Source: Clostridiales bacterium (GTDB lineage Bacteria; Bacillota; Clostridia; Oscillospirales; JAAYXM01). Taken from it: 6,119 bases of DNA. A program made the translations under genes and the position numbers. The DNA is taken from contig JAAYXM010000199.1 of the NCBI GenBank assembly GCA_012515925.1, positions 1-6,119 on the forward strand, written 5' to 3'. Below, one piece after another: positions 1 through 6,046 of the stretch. Within the stretch, counting starts at the first letter, position 1, and every line of letters begins with the position of its first letter. The notes under the pieces are model-generated. The model was not told the origin of the DNA. It was given only the letters and a program-made list of their open reading frames with translations, and did no database searches.

Positions 1-295
1 CCGCCGTTGTAATCGTGGGCATCAGGGCCGTTGTGCCGTGGCGCATGTGCATTCGCGCCGCCATTGAATACGCCTCGATTGTGCCGTCTAAAAAATCGTA
101 CCCCGCGGCGCCGTGGGTATGGATATCAATAAAGCCCGGCGAGATGAATTTTCCGCCCGCGTCCGTGGAAACGTCGCATTTTTCATTCAATTCGCCCTCG
201 AAAACCCGGGCGACAACACCTTCCTGCCATATAACGCCGCCGCAAAACTTTTCGTTCGGCGTAATGACAATACCGTTATAAACCGCTTGCTTCAT
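1..295 (-). CDS. nagA: N-acetylglucosamine-6-phosphate deacetylase, N-terminal part (gene runs off left edge)
   Basis: NagA is a cytoplasmic amidohydrolase that removes acetate from GlcNAc-6-phosphate, giving glucosamine-6-phosphate for glycolysis or for new cell-wall precursors. Only the first 98 codons are present; a full enzyme usually has about 370-400 residues. Residues 1-50 form the small N-terminal beta domain typical of amidohydrolases. Then comes the signature SPGFIDIHTHG (residues 52-62), in which H59 and H61 are the HxH metal ligands at the end of the first barrel strand, followed by GYDFLDGT (65-72) and HGTTALMPTITT (86-97), both characteristic of NagA. The HTHG form is the Gram-positive type; E. 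coli NagA lacks this His pair. The ATG at 293-295 is preceded by GAGGAG (305-310) at a 9-base distance, and this site touches the phosphoglucomutase stop codon, so the two are probably translated from one transcript. Another amidohydrolase cannot be fully excluded because the remaining active-site residues lie outside the window. Confidence 0.87.
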   Translation of the reverse strand, partial: MKQAVYNGIVITPNEKFCGGVIWQEGVVARVFEGELNEKCDVSTDAGGKFISPGFIDIHTHGAAGYDFLDGTIEAYSMAARMHMRHGTTALMPTITTA

Positions 296-309
296 GTTGC
301 CTGTCTCCT

Positions 310-2037
310 CTATTCCTTAAGTTTTTCGGCCGCCGCCCGGTATTTTGATATTCTTTCCCCGCATTCCTCCATGGAGTCCGCATGGGTTAGGATATATATT
401 TTTATTTTAGGCTCGGTGCCCGACGGCCTTATAATAAAGCGCGTATCGTCGGAAAGCTCGAAATACAAAACGTTCGAGCCCGATATTTCGGTTTCCGACG
501 TCTCGCGGCTTTTAAAATCGAATATTTTCCCGCCGAGATAATCCCTGACGCGCAGGACTTCGGTTCCCGCGATGCTTTCGGGCGGGTTTTCGCGAAGCCC
601 GCTCATGAGCTTTTCCATTTTCTCAAGCCCGTCAATCCCGGGCATGACGATATTTATTGTCTCCTCGGCGTAACTGCCGTATTTTTCGTATAAATCCCGC
701 ATTGCCTCGTAAAGAGTCTTTCCCCGGGTCTTGCAGTACGCCGCGAGCTCGGCTATCATCATCGACGCCGTGACAGCGTCCTTGTCCCTGCAAAAGCCGC
801 CCATAAGATACCCGTACGACTCCTCGAACGCAAGCAGGTACTCATGACTTCCCGCCGTCTCAAGCTCCTTTATTTTCTCGGCCATGAACTTAAAGCCCGT
901 AAACGTGTCAAACATTCTGACGCCGTTTGCCTCCGCCGCGGCGCGCGCCATCTCCGTGGTCACGATTGTCTTTATCGCGGAGGGGTTTTCGGGAAGCGTA
1001 CCCGCGCTTTTTCTCGCGTTTATGATATAGTCGAGCAGCAGCACGCCCACCTGGTTTCCCGTGAGCGGGACATACTCGCCGCCGCTTTTTAATACGACTA
1101 TCCCGACTCTGTCCGCGTCCGGGTCGGTGCCTATGATTAACTCCGCGTTTTCGCGTTTCGCGAGCTCGATTGCGAGCTTAAAGCTCTCTTTGTTTTCCGG
1201 GTTCGGGCTTTTTACCGTGGAAAAACCGCCGTCCGGCCGCATTTGTTCGGGCTCGCACAGTATATGCTTTAACCCGAGCCGCCGTAATGCCTCGGGTACA
1301 AGCTGCGCGCCCGTGCCGTGAAACGGCGTGTAGACAATCTTAAGCGTATCCGCGACCTGCCCTACCGCCTCGCGGTTAATCGACATTTCGAGCACATGGA
1401 ATAGAAACGACTCGTCAACCTCTTCACCGATAAGCGTTATAAGGCCTTTTTTAAGCGCGCGGTCATAGTCCATAAGCTTTATTTCGCTGAAAATATCCGT
1501 CTTCGCTATAGTTTTCGCCACAACCTCCGCATGGTCGGGCGGAAGCTGCGCCCCGTCCTCCCAGTAGACCTTATAGCCGTTATATTCCTTCGGGTTGTGG
1601 CTCGCGGTTATGTTTATGCCCGCTATGCATTCAATGGCGCGTACCGCGAAGGACAGCTCGGGCGTGGGGCGCGGCGCGTCAAACAGATAGACCTTAATCT
1701 CGTTGCCCGCGAGAACGCTCGCCGCTTCTTTCGCGAATATATCGCTGTTATGACGCCAGTCCATGCAAACCGCGACGCCGCGCTCTCGCGCGGCTTTGCC
1801 CATGCCCGCTATAAGCGTGGCGAGCCCCTGGGTGGCGTGGCGCACCGTGTGGATATTCATGCGGTTTATGCCCGCGCCCATTATCCCCCTTAAGCCCGCG
1901 GTCCCGAATTTAAGGTTTCCGAAAAATCTGTCCTTTATCTCGTCATCGTTATCATGTATCGCGTTAAGCTCGTTTTTTTCTTCGTTCGTAAGCGCTGCTG
2001 CGCCGAGCCAGCGATTGTATTCCTCCCTGTACGACAT
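310..2037 (-). CDS. pgcA: Alpha-phosphoglucomutase / phosphomannomutase family enzyme (PgcA type)
   Basis: Complete 575-residue member of the alpha-D-phosphohexomutase family, which interconverts hexose-1- and hexose-6-phosphates in the cytoplasm. All four active-site elements are visible: the phosphoserine loop TASHNP (144-149, catalytic S146), the metal loop DPDADR (305-310, aspartates D305, D307, D309), the sugar-specificity loop FEESYGY (404-410) and the phosphate-binding loop RPSGTEPK (537-544). The length matches Bacillus PgcA (about 580 residues) and exceeds GlmM or short phosphomannomutases (about 450), so glucose-1-phosphate/glucose-6-phosphate is the likeliest substrate pair; mannose phosphates are possible. 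Glucose-1-phosphate would feed UDP-glucose for envelope glycans or glycogen. The early conserved loop reads CMDWRHNS (91-98), with W94 where Ser is common. The ATG has a strong GGGAGG (2043-2048) five bases upstream. It lies 14 bases after the preceding gene and 14 before nagA, so all three probably share a transcript. I see no defect in it. Confidence 0.95.
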   Translation of the reverse strand: MSYREEYNRWLGAAALTNEEKNELNAIHDNDDEIKDRFFGNLKFGTAGLRGIMGAGINRMNIHTVRHATQGLATLIAGMGKAARERGVAVCMDWRHNSDIFAKEAASVLAGNEIKVYLFDAPRPTPELSFAVRAIECIAGINITASHNPKEYNGYKVYWEDGAQLPPDHAEVVAKTIAKTDIFSEIKLMDYDRALKKGLITLIGEEVDESFLFHVLEMSINREAVGQVADTLKIVYTPFHGTGAQLVPEALRRLGLKHILCEPEQMRPDGGFSTVKSPNPENKESFKLAIELAKRENAELIIGTDPDADRVGIVVLKSGGEYVPLTGNQVGVLLLDYIINARKSAGTLPENPSAIKTIVTTEMARAAAEANGVRMFDTFTGFKFMAEKIKELETAGSHEYLLAFEESYGYLMGGFCRDKDAVTASMMIAELAAYCKTRGKTLYEAMRDLYEKYGSYAEETINIVMPGIDGLEKMEKLMSGLRENPPESIAGTEVLRVRDYLGGKIFDFKSRETSETEISGSNVLYFELSDDTRFIIRPSGTEPKIKIYILTHADSMEECGERISKYRAAAEKLKE

Positions 2038-2051
2038 TTAAACCTCCCGCG

Positions 2052-2852
2052 TCACGTGTTGTAGATGTTCTTGAGAAGCCTGAACGCTTCGTTTTCCTCC
2101 CGCTCAAAGTAGCCGTTATCGGTATATATACGGCAGAGTCCGTTATCTGTTTTCGGTATCAACGCATATACGATATCATATCCGATTTTGGCCGCGGTAT
2201 CCTCGAGGAAGGACAGCGCAAGGCCAATAAGCCTTTCGGTGCCATGCGGACTTTTAAACATAATCAGAATACGGCATGCCGCGCCCACCTGATGCTCGTC
2301 GCCGCCGCGCAGCGCGGCAATCCCGATTATTTCTTCACCGGCGCAGACAACAAAGGCAGGGTAATCCCTCGTTTGCGCGAGAAACATGGCTTTTACGCCG
2401 TCAACCGTAAGTTCCTCTCCAATCTCACTGTTATATATTTCGCAAGCCGCGATTAAGTGTCTTTCCGTCATTTTTATAAACTCGGCTTCTAAAATCTCGT
2501 CGTCGGGCCAGCTTTCAACCCCGTGCTTGAACAGCAGCGAACGCGCGGTTTCCAGATATTCCTTCGGTATATAAATATCCTTTCCCGAAAGGCTTCTGCC
2601 CGTATAAATGCCGGAGATAAAACCCATATCCGAGTATTTCTCCACATACGGGATTTCATATGCGCGAAGCTTTCCCAAAAGCGTTTCCCCAACGGGGCCG
2701 TCGGCTATATTGGTAAGCAGAACCAGCTCGGATTCCGGGTTGGCGTTTGAAGCCGGTTCCGCGGGCGCGGAATCCGTAAGGCGGGTGCCGCATTCCGCGC
2801 AATTTATAAACCCGTCTCTGTATTCTGTTTTGCAGACCGGACAATACGGCAT
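2052..2852 (-). CDS. Zinc ribbon - DUF2007 - GNAT acetyltransferase fusion protein
   Basis: A 266-residue cytoplasmic protein with three recognisable parts and no membrane segment. Residues 1-25 form a zinc ribbon with C4-x2-C7 and C18-x2-C21. Residues about 43-110 resemble DUF2007 (a 'putative signal transducing protein' family): ELVLLTNIADG, a helix ending in IPYVEKY, then GKDIYIPKEYLETARSLL. Zinc ribbon plus DUF2007 is a known clostridial pairing of unknown function. Residues about 124-262 look like a GNAT N-acetyltransferase: the strand EEIIGIAALRG (173-183), an acetyl-CoA loop fitting R/Q-x-x-G-x-G/A as R207-L-I-G210-L-A212, and the closing pattern DNGLCRIYTDNGYFER (236-251), comparable to the usual N-x-x-A-x-x-x-Y-x-x-x-G-F. 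The acetyl acceptor cannot be predicted. The ATG has AAGGTG (2860-2865) seven bases upstream, overlapping the stop codon of the WalJ-like gene, which suggests coupled translation. The domain calls rest on motif reading, and the GNAT part is less certain than the zinc ribbon. Confidence 0.83.
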   Translation of the reverse strand: MPYCPVCKTEYRDGFINCAECGTRLTDSAPAEPASNANPESELVLLTNIADGPVGETLLGKLRAYEIPYVEKYSDMGFISGIYTGRSLSGKDIYIPKEYLETARSLLFKHGVESWPDDEILEAEFIKMTERHLIAACEIYNSEIGEELTVDGVKAMFLAQTRDYPAFVVCAGEEIIGIAALRGGDEHQVGAACRILIMFKSPHGTERLIGLALSFLEDTAAKIGYDIVYALIPKTDNGLCRIYTDNGYFEREENEAFRLLKNIYNT

Positions 2853-2863
2853 AAATCAACACC

Positions 2864-3655
2864 TTAATCCAATACCAGAACATTGCCGCGACGGCCGCGC
2901 GGCGCGATACCGAGCATTACGTCGACGCCGGGGATTATTCCGTTGTCGCATAGTCTTGTATGTACCGTGGTATACGCAATCTCGGGCGTGTTGTTCTCGG
3001 CGCTCAGATGCCCGAGCAGAACATGGCTTGTTCCGAACCCGACAGCGCTGCACACACAGCTTGCGCAGTCGGTGTTCGACAAATGCCCGCGCTTTCCGGA
3101 AATCCGCCTTTTCAGAAACTCGGGGTATCGGCTCAGCCTTAGCTTTTCATCGTCATAATTCGCCTCGACCAGCAGAACGTCCGCGCCGCTTACGGCTTTC
3201 ATAACACTTTCCGTCACATGCCCCAGATCGGTAACAGTGACAATCACCTTCCCGCCGGCGTTTATACGGTACCCGACGCTTTCGGGCGTGTCATGGGGCG
3301 TATGAAAAAAGGATATGCCGATATCCCCTATATTATTAGTTCCCGATTCTAAAATCGAGAACCTGTCAAACAGCTCGGGTATCCTGTTCGTAATATCCTG
3401 CGCCGTAACGCCCGTGGAAAACAGTTTTGCCCGGCGGTTGTATTTCATCAGTGTCCGAAGCCCGCTTATATGGTCGATATGCTCATGGGTGATAAAAACC
3501 GCGTCTAACATATCGATATCAATATCCAGCGTGTTAAGCTCCCTTGATATGGTGCGCGCGGAGATCCCCGCGTCTATAAGGATATGCGATTCACCGTCCG
3601 TAATATACGTGCAGTTTCCGTTCGACCCGCTTGCAAGCGTACAAAGCTTTAACAT
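2864..3655 (-). CDS. walJ: YycJ/WalJ-like metallo-beta-lactamase fold hydrolase
   Basis: A 263-residue cytoplasmic metallo-hydrolase. The opening LKLCTLASGSNGNCTYI is typical of the YycJ/WalJ (VicX) family. The metal-binding signature THEHIDH (56-62) supplies H57, H59, D61 and H62. Other conserved segments are HTPHDTPESVGY (118-129), VTDLGH (141-146), LLVEANYD (161-168), GHLSN (190-194) and LLGHLSAENN (213-222). In Bacillus and streptococci the gene belongs to the WalRK/YycFG locus, and WalJ has been linked to coordinating cell division with chromosome replication; its substrate is uncertain, though nuclease-type activity is plausible for this fold. The reading frame extends upstream to a TTG at 3677-3679, but I place the start at the ATG at 3653-3655: it has AAGGAG (3660-3665) four bases upstream and restores the family N-terminus, whereas the TTG has no ribosome binding site. 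It lies 64 bases after murA, with a hairpin between, and 11 bases before the next gene. Confidence 0.92.
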   Translation of the reverse strand: MLKLCTLASGSNGNCTYITDGESHILIDAGISARTISRELNTLDIDIDMLDAVFITHEHIDHISGLRTLMKYNRRAKLFSTGVTAQDITNRIPELFDRFSILESGTNNIGDIGISFFHTPHDTPESVGYRINAGGKVIVTVTDLGHVTESVMKAVSGADVLLVEANYDDEKLRLSRYPEFLKRRISGKRGHLSNTDCASCVCSAVGFGTSHVLLGHLSAENNTPEIAYTTVHTRLCDNGIIPGVDVMLGIAPRGRRGNVLVLD

Positions 3656-3659
3656 GATA

Positions 3660-3665
3660 CTCCTT
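3660..3665 (-). promoter_or_regulatory. Ribosome binding site that decides the walJ start
   Basis: The minus strand reads AAGGAG-TATC-ATG here. The four-base gap is short but the match is strong. It sits inside the longer reading frame that begins at TTG 3679, which argues that the ATG at 3655 is the real start. Confidence 0.75.
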
Positions 3666-3677
3666 CTTTTATTAATC

Positions 3678-3704
3678 AAAACCGGGCAACCGTAAAGCTG
3701 CCCG
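3678..3704 (-). terminator. Hairpin terminator or attenuator between murA and walJ
   Basis: On the minus strand CGGGCAGC (3704-3697), a six-base loop TTTACG, and GTTGCCCG (3690-3683) form an eight-pair stem with one G-U pair, followed directly by GTTTTG. The stem starts 15 bases after the murA stop codon, as expected for a Rho-independent terminator of murA. The T-tract is only four bases long, so termination is probably partial. Read on the plus strand, the same stem is followed by CGTTTTTCATTTT, so it could also stop antisense transcription. No obvious separate promoter for walJ fits between this hairpin and the walJ ribosome binding site. Downstream genes therefore probably depend on read-through or on a promoter inside murA. 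Confidence 0.65.
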
Positions 3705-3719
3705 CGTTTTTCATTTTAT

Positions 3720-5009
3720 TTATCTCGCTTTCGCGAGGGCTTTGCCGTCCGGCATTTGCATACGCGTTATCTGAGCTCCCAATCGGCTTAGCTTTTCGAC
3801 TATATTCTCATAGCCGCGTTCTATATGTGAAACGTCCTCAACCTCGGTCACGCCGTCCGCCGCGAGCCCCGCGACCACAAGCGCGGCGCCCGCGCGCAAG
3901 TCACAGGCGCGCACGGGTGCGCCCAGAAGCTTTTTAACACCTTCAATCACCGCGACCTTGCCGTCGACCTGGATTTGCGCGCCCATGCGCTTTAGTTCGT
4001 CAACATAACGGTAACGGTTTTCCCAAACACCCTCGGTTATCATGCTTGTCCCTTCCGCGAGGCAAAGCAGCACAGCCGCCTGGGGCTGCATATCCGTGGG
4101 AAAGCCCGGGTAAGGCAATGTCTTTATGTTCGTCTTTGTGAACGGAAGACGCGACCTGACAAGCAGCGAATCGTCATATTCCGTGATTTCGACACCCATT
4201 TCGGTGAGCTTCGCGGTTATGCATTCAAGGTGCTTGGGGATAATATTCTTAATCAGTACCTCGCCCGTTGCCGCGGCCGCCGCAGCCATATAGGTTCCCG
4301 CCTCAATCTGGTCGGGGATAATCGTATAGCAGCCGCCGGTCATTTTTTTAACGCCCCTGATTTTTATGACGTCCGTGCCCGCGCCGATTATGTTCGCGCC
4401 CATGGAGTTTAAGAAGTTCGCGACATCGACTATGTGCGGCTCCTTCGCCGCGTTTTCGATTACCGTCATGCCCTCCGCGAGTACCGCGGCAAGCATGATG
4501 TTTATGGTCGCGCCGACGCTGACGATATCGAGATACACGGACGTTCCGCAAAGCCCGTCAGGCGCTTCGGCCGTGACAAAGCCGCTCTGCACATCCACAT
4601 TAGCGCCGAGGGCTTTGAAGCCCTTAATATGCTGGTCGATGGGACGTACGCCGAGGTCACATCCGCCCGGAAGCGCGACCTGCGCGCTTCTGAACCTGCC
4701 GAGCATCGCGCCAAGCATGTAATACGAGGCGCGAATCATACGGGCAAGGTCGTAAGGGGCTTTGGTGGTATAGATATTCGAGCAGTCAATCTCAACGCAT
4801 GAGCGGTTTATAAGCCGGACATCGGCACCGACCCTGCGCAGAATATCGAGCATAAGGCTTACATCGCTGATTTCCGGTATATTATCAATCCTGGATTTTC
4901 CGTTGACAAGGAGGGCCGCGGGGATAATTGCGACCGCGGCATTTTTCGCGCCGCTGATGCTAACCTCGCCCTTAAGCGGACGGTTCCCATAAATGACGTA
5001 TTCTGTCAA
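3720..5009 (-). CDS. murA: UDP-N-acetylglucosamine 1-carboxyvinyltransferase (MurA)
   Basis: MurA transfers enolpyruvate from PEP to UDP-GlcNAc, the first committed cytoplasmic step of peptidoglycan synthesis. The protein has 429 residues, close to the usual 420. Conserved residues visible: K22-N23 in SGAKNAA, R93 in MIRASYYMLG, the active-site cysteine C117 in LPGGCDLGVRPIDQHI, the catalytic aspartate D306 in PGFPTDMQPQ and R372 in DLRAGAALVVAG. Cysteine rather than aspartate at position 117 predicts sensitivity to fosfomycin, which alkylates it. The two inside-out alpha/beta domains of the EPSP synthase superfamily span the whole length. The start codon is TTG (5007-5009): the codon just before it is an in-frame TGA, no ATG follows before the conserved N-terminus, and AAGGTG (5017-5022) lies seven bases upstream. 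Many Firmicutes have two MurA paralogues; which one this is cannot be told here. An extended -10 promoter lies about 75 bases upstream of the start, and a hairpin follows the stop. Confidence 0.97.
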   Translation of the reverse strand: MTEYVIYGNRPLKGEVSISGAKNAAVAIIPAALLVNGKSRIDNIPEISDVSLMLDILRRVGADVRLINRSCVEIDCSNIYTTKAPYDLARMIRASYYMLGAMLGRFRSAQVALPGGCDLGVRPIDQHIKGFKALGANVDVQSGFVTAEAPDGLCGTSVYLDIVSVGATINIMLAAVLAEGMTVIENAAKEPHIVDVANFLNSMGANIIGAGTDVIKIRGVKKMTGGCYTIIPDQIEAGTYMAAAAAATGEVLIKNIIPKHLECITAKLTEMGVEITEYDDSLLVRSRLPFTKTNIKTLPYPGFPTDMQPQAAVLLCLAEGTSMITEGVWENRYRYVDELKRMGAQIQVDGKVAVIEGVKKLLGAPVRACDLRAGAALVVAGLAADGVTEVEDVSHIERGYENIVEKLSRLGAQITRMQMPDGKALAKAR

Positions 5010-5016
5010 TCAACCG

Positions 5017-5022
5017 CACCTT
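5017..5022 (-). promoter_or_regulatory. Ribosome binding site for the murA TTG start
   Basis: AAGGTG on the minus strand, seven bases before the TTG at 5009. Together with the TGA immediately upstream of that TTG, it fixes the start of murA. Confidence 0.75.
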
Positions 5023-5084
5023 CTTTTATATTTATTTTTCTATGTATATTTTAAATCCGTGCAAAAAACCTATCCATAACGAAA

Positions 5085-5113
5085 ATTATACCATTACAGC
5101 CGCAAAAAAGCAA
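5085..5113 (-). promoter_or_regulatory. Extended -10 promoter for murA
   Basis: On the minus strand a perfect TATAAT (5090-5085) is preceded directly by TGG (5093-5091), the TGn extended -10 signature. A partial -35 box TTGCTT (5113-5108) lies at exactly 17 bases. Transcription should begin near 5078, giving an untranslated leader of about 70 bases that is AT-rich and in which I see no riboswitch-like fold. The arrangement suits a housekeeping sigma-A type promoter. A second TATAAT at 5129-5124 has no credible -35 and no TGn, so it is at best a weaker alternative. Confidence 0.72.
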
Positions 5114-5149
5114 AGCTTATTTTATTATACGGCAATGAAGGTTAAACCC

Positions 5150-5219
5150 TTACCCGCCTCTGCGGGTATATGATAGCGCCCAATGCGTTATCGCCCTCGC
5201 CGGGCCTTGGGGGAGGTAA
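5150..5219. repeat. GC-rich element of three consecutive hairpins with imperfect inverted ends
   Basis: This 70-base stretch contrasts with the AT-rich DNA beside it. On the plus strand it holds three hairpins in a row: TACCCGC/GCGGGTA with a CTCT loop (5151-5168), GATAGCGC/GCGTTATC with a CCAAT loop (5172-5192, one G-U pair), and GCCC/GGGC (5193-5205). The ends TTACC (5150-5154) and GGTAA (5215-5219) are inverted repeats of each other. No T-tract follows on either strand, so it is not a classic terminator for the yycI-like gene. It may be a small dispersed repeat (REP- or MITE-like) or a structured RNA end; only one copy is visible here, so the repeat label is an inference. Confidence 0.4.
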
Positions 5220-5227
5220 TAAATCTC

Positions 5228-6046
5228 TTAATTTATTGAAACGAGTTTGCCGTCCAATGCGCTGATATAATAGTCGGTGTTGTCCGCCTTTATGCGCCAG
5301 ACCGGAACAAGGTTCGTGCCCGTCCCCGACACGTTTTCCACGACAAACCCCGTCTCAAGCTCCGTAATCTCCCGAACGCCCTGTACCTGGTCGGTAAAAT
5401 CGAGCAGCAGGCCGGAAATACTGCGCGGCTTAATCCCGCGCGCGAACACGATATTGCCCGCGGCACGCCGTCCCGAAACCTCGAGCACACCGTTCTTTTT
5501 AATCTTAACCGGATTTACGCAATTAAATACCCTGTATCCGGAAAAAAGCTGCGGTATCGTGATAATATAGTAATCCTGCTCCTCCTCCACGGTTATTAAA
5601 TCGGTTTTCGTCGAGATTCCGAGCGGTTTTAATCTCTTAACCGCGGCTTCCCGCGCGGCCTTTGTATCCGAAATCCCGCGCGCGTTAATCTCCATATCGA
5701 ACAGACCGCCGTTTCTGAAGCTTATACTTCCGGTTTCGCCCGAATACGTTATTTTCCCGCCGCCGGGTTCGGTTTTTTCGGCGCGGCCTAACAGCTCTTC
5801 GGCGCTGATTTGTTCTTTTTCCGAATCCCGCTCAATTCGGGCGGGATACAGAACCCCGGATTCGGGCGGGATTAACTCAGGGTCTATTTTTATCCCGAGC
5901 CCGCTCAGAATCTGGTACGTGTCCTCGCGCACCCCGGCCTCCTCCGCCCTTTTTTTCAGCTCGGCGGTCATATAATCGCCGATTAAAAAGCAGTTGACGA
6001 GAATCAACAGGATTATCAGTATGTTTTTAACCCGGCTCCATTCCAT
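5228..6046 (-). CDS. yycI: YycI-like (WalI) membrane regulator of the WalRK system
   Basis: A 272-residue protein with the family's typical start MEWSRVKNILIILLILVN: a short cytoplasmic tip, one membrane segment at about residues 8-25, then an extracytoplasmic domain. The outer part has mixed alpha/beta character with PepSY-like elements, including DTKAAREAAVKRLKPLGI (127-144) and the closing segment LVPVWRIKADNTDYYISALD (246-265), a pattern common in YycI/YycH-type domains. In Bacillus, YycI and YycH contact the sensor kinase WalK in the membrane and modulate control of cell-wall hydrolases. The kinase and regulator genes are not in the window. I chose ATG 6044-6046; a GTG at 6053-6055 would add three residues, but the best Shine-Dalgarno (AAGGA, 6058-6062) is too close to it. 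For the ATG, AAGGA is 11 bases away and GGTG six. A WalJ-like gene two genes downstream supports the assignment, which rests on the N-terminus, topology and context. Confidence 0.78.
   Translation of the reverse strand: MEWSRVKNILIILLILVNCFLIGDYMTAELKKRAEEAGVREDTYQILSGLGIKIDPELIPPESGVLYPARIERDSEKEQISAEELLGRAEKTEPGGGKITYSGETGSISFRNGGLFDMEINARGISDTKAAREAAVKRLKPLGISTKTDLITVEEEQDYYIITIPQLFSGYRVFNCVNPVKIKKNGVLEVSGRRAAGNIVFARGIKPRSISGLLLDFTDQVQGVREITELETGFVVENVSGTGTNLVPVWRIKADNTDYYISALDGKLVSIN

Noticed and set aside
113..541. Plus-strand open frame of 142 codons
   Set aside because: It lies antisense to nagA and the end of the phosphoglucomutase gene, crosses both, has no ribosome binding site, and its product shows no domain. 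It is a shadow of GC-rich coding DNA on the other strand.
2608..3204. Plus-strand open frame of 198 codons
   Set aside because: It spans the junction of two well-supported minus-strand genes, and its arginine-rich product (repeated RRR, RSR) is typical of an antisense frame.
3656..3679. Longer start for the WalJ-like protein (TTG at 3679, eight extra residues)
   Set aside because: No ribosome binding site precedes the TTG, it overlaps the murA hairpin's T-tract, and the extra residues are encoded by the ribosome binding site of the better ATG start.
5010..5080. Riboswitch or leader peptide in the murA leader
   Set aside because: The leader of about 70 bases is AT-rich, contains no recognisable aptamer core, and shows no short open frame with its own ribosome binding site.
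5124..5129. Second TATAAT box upstream of murA
   Set aside because: At 17 bases the -35 position reads TAAGGG and there is no TGn extension. The downstream TATAAT with TGG and TTGCTT is a much better promoter.
5151..5168. Intrinsic terminator for the yycI-like gene
   Set aside because: The seven-pair TACCCGC/GCGGGTA stem is sound, but no T-tract follows on either strand, so I list it only as part of the structured element.
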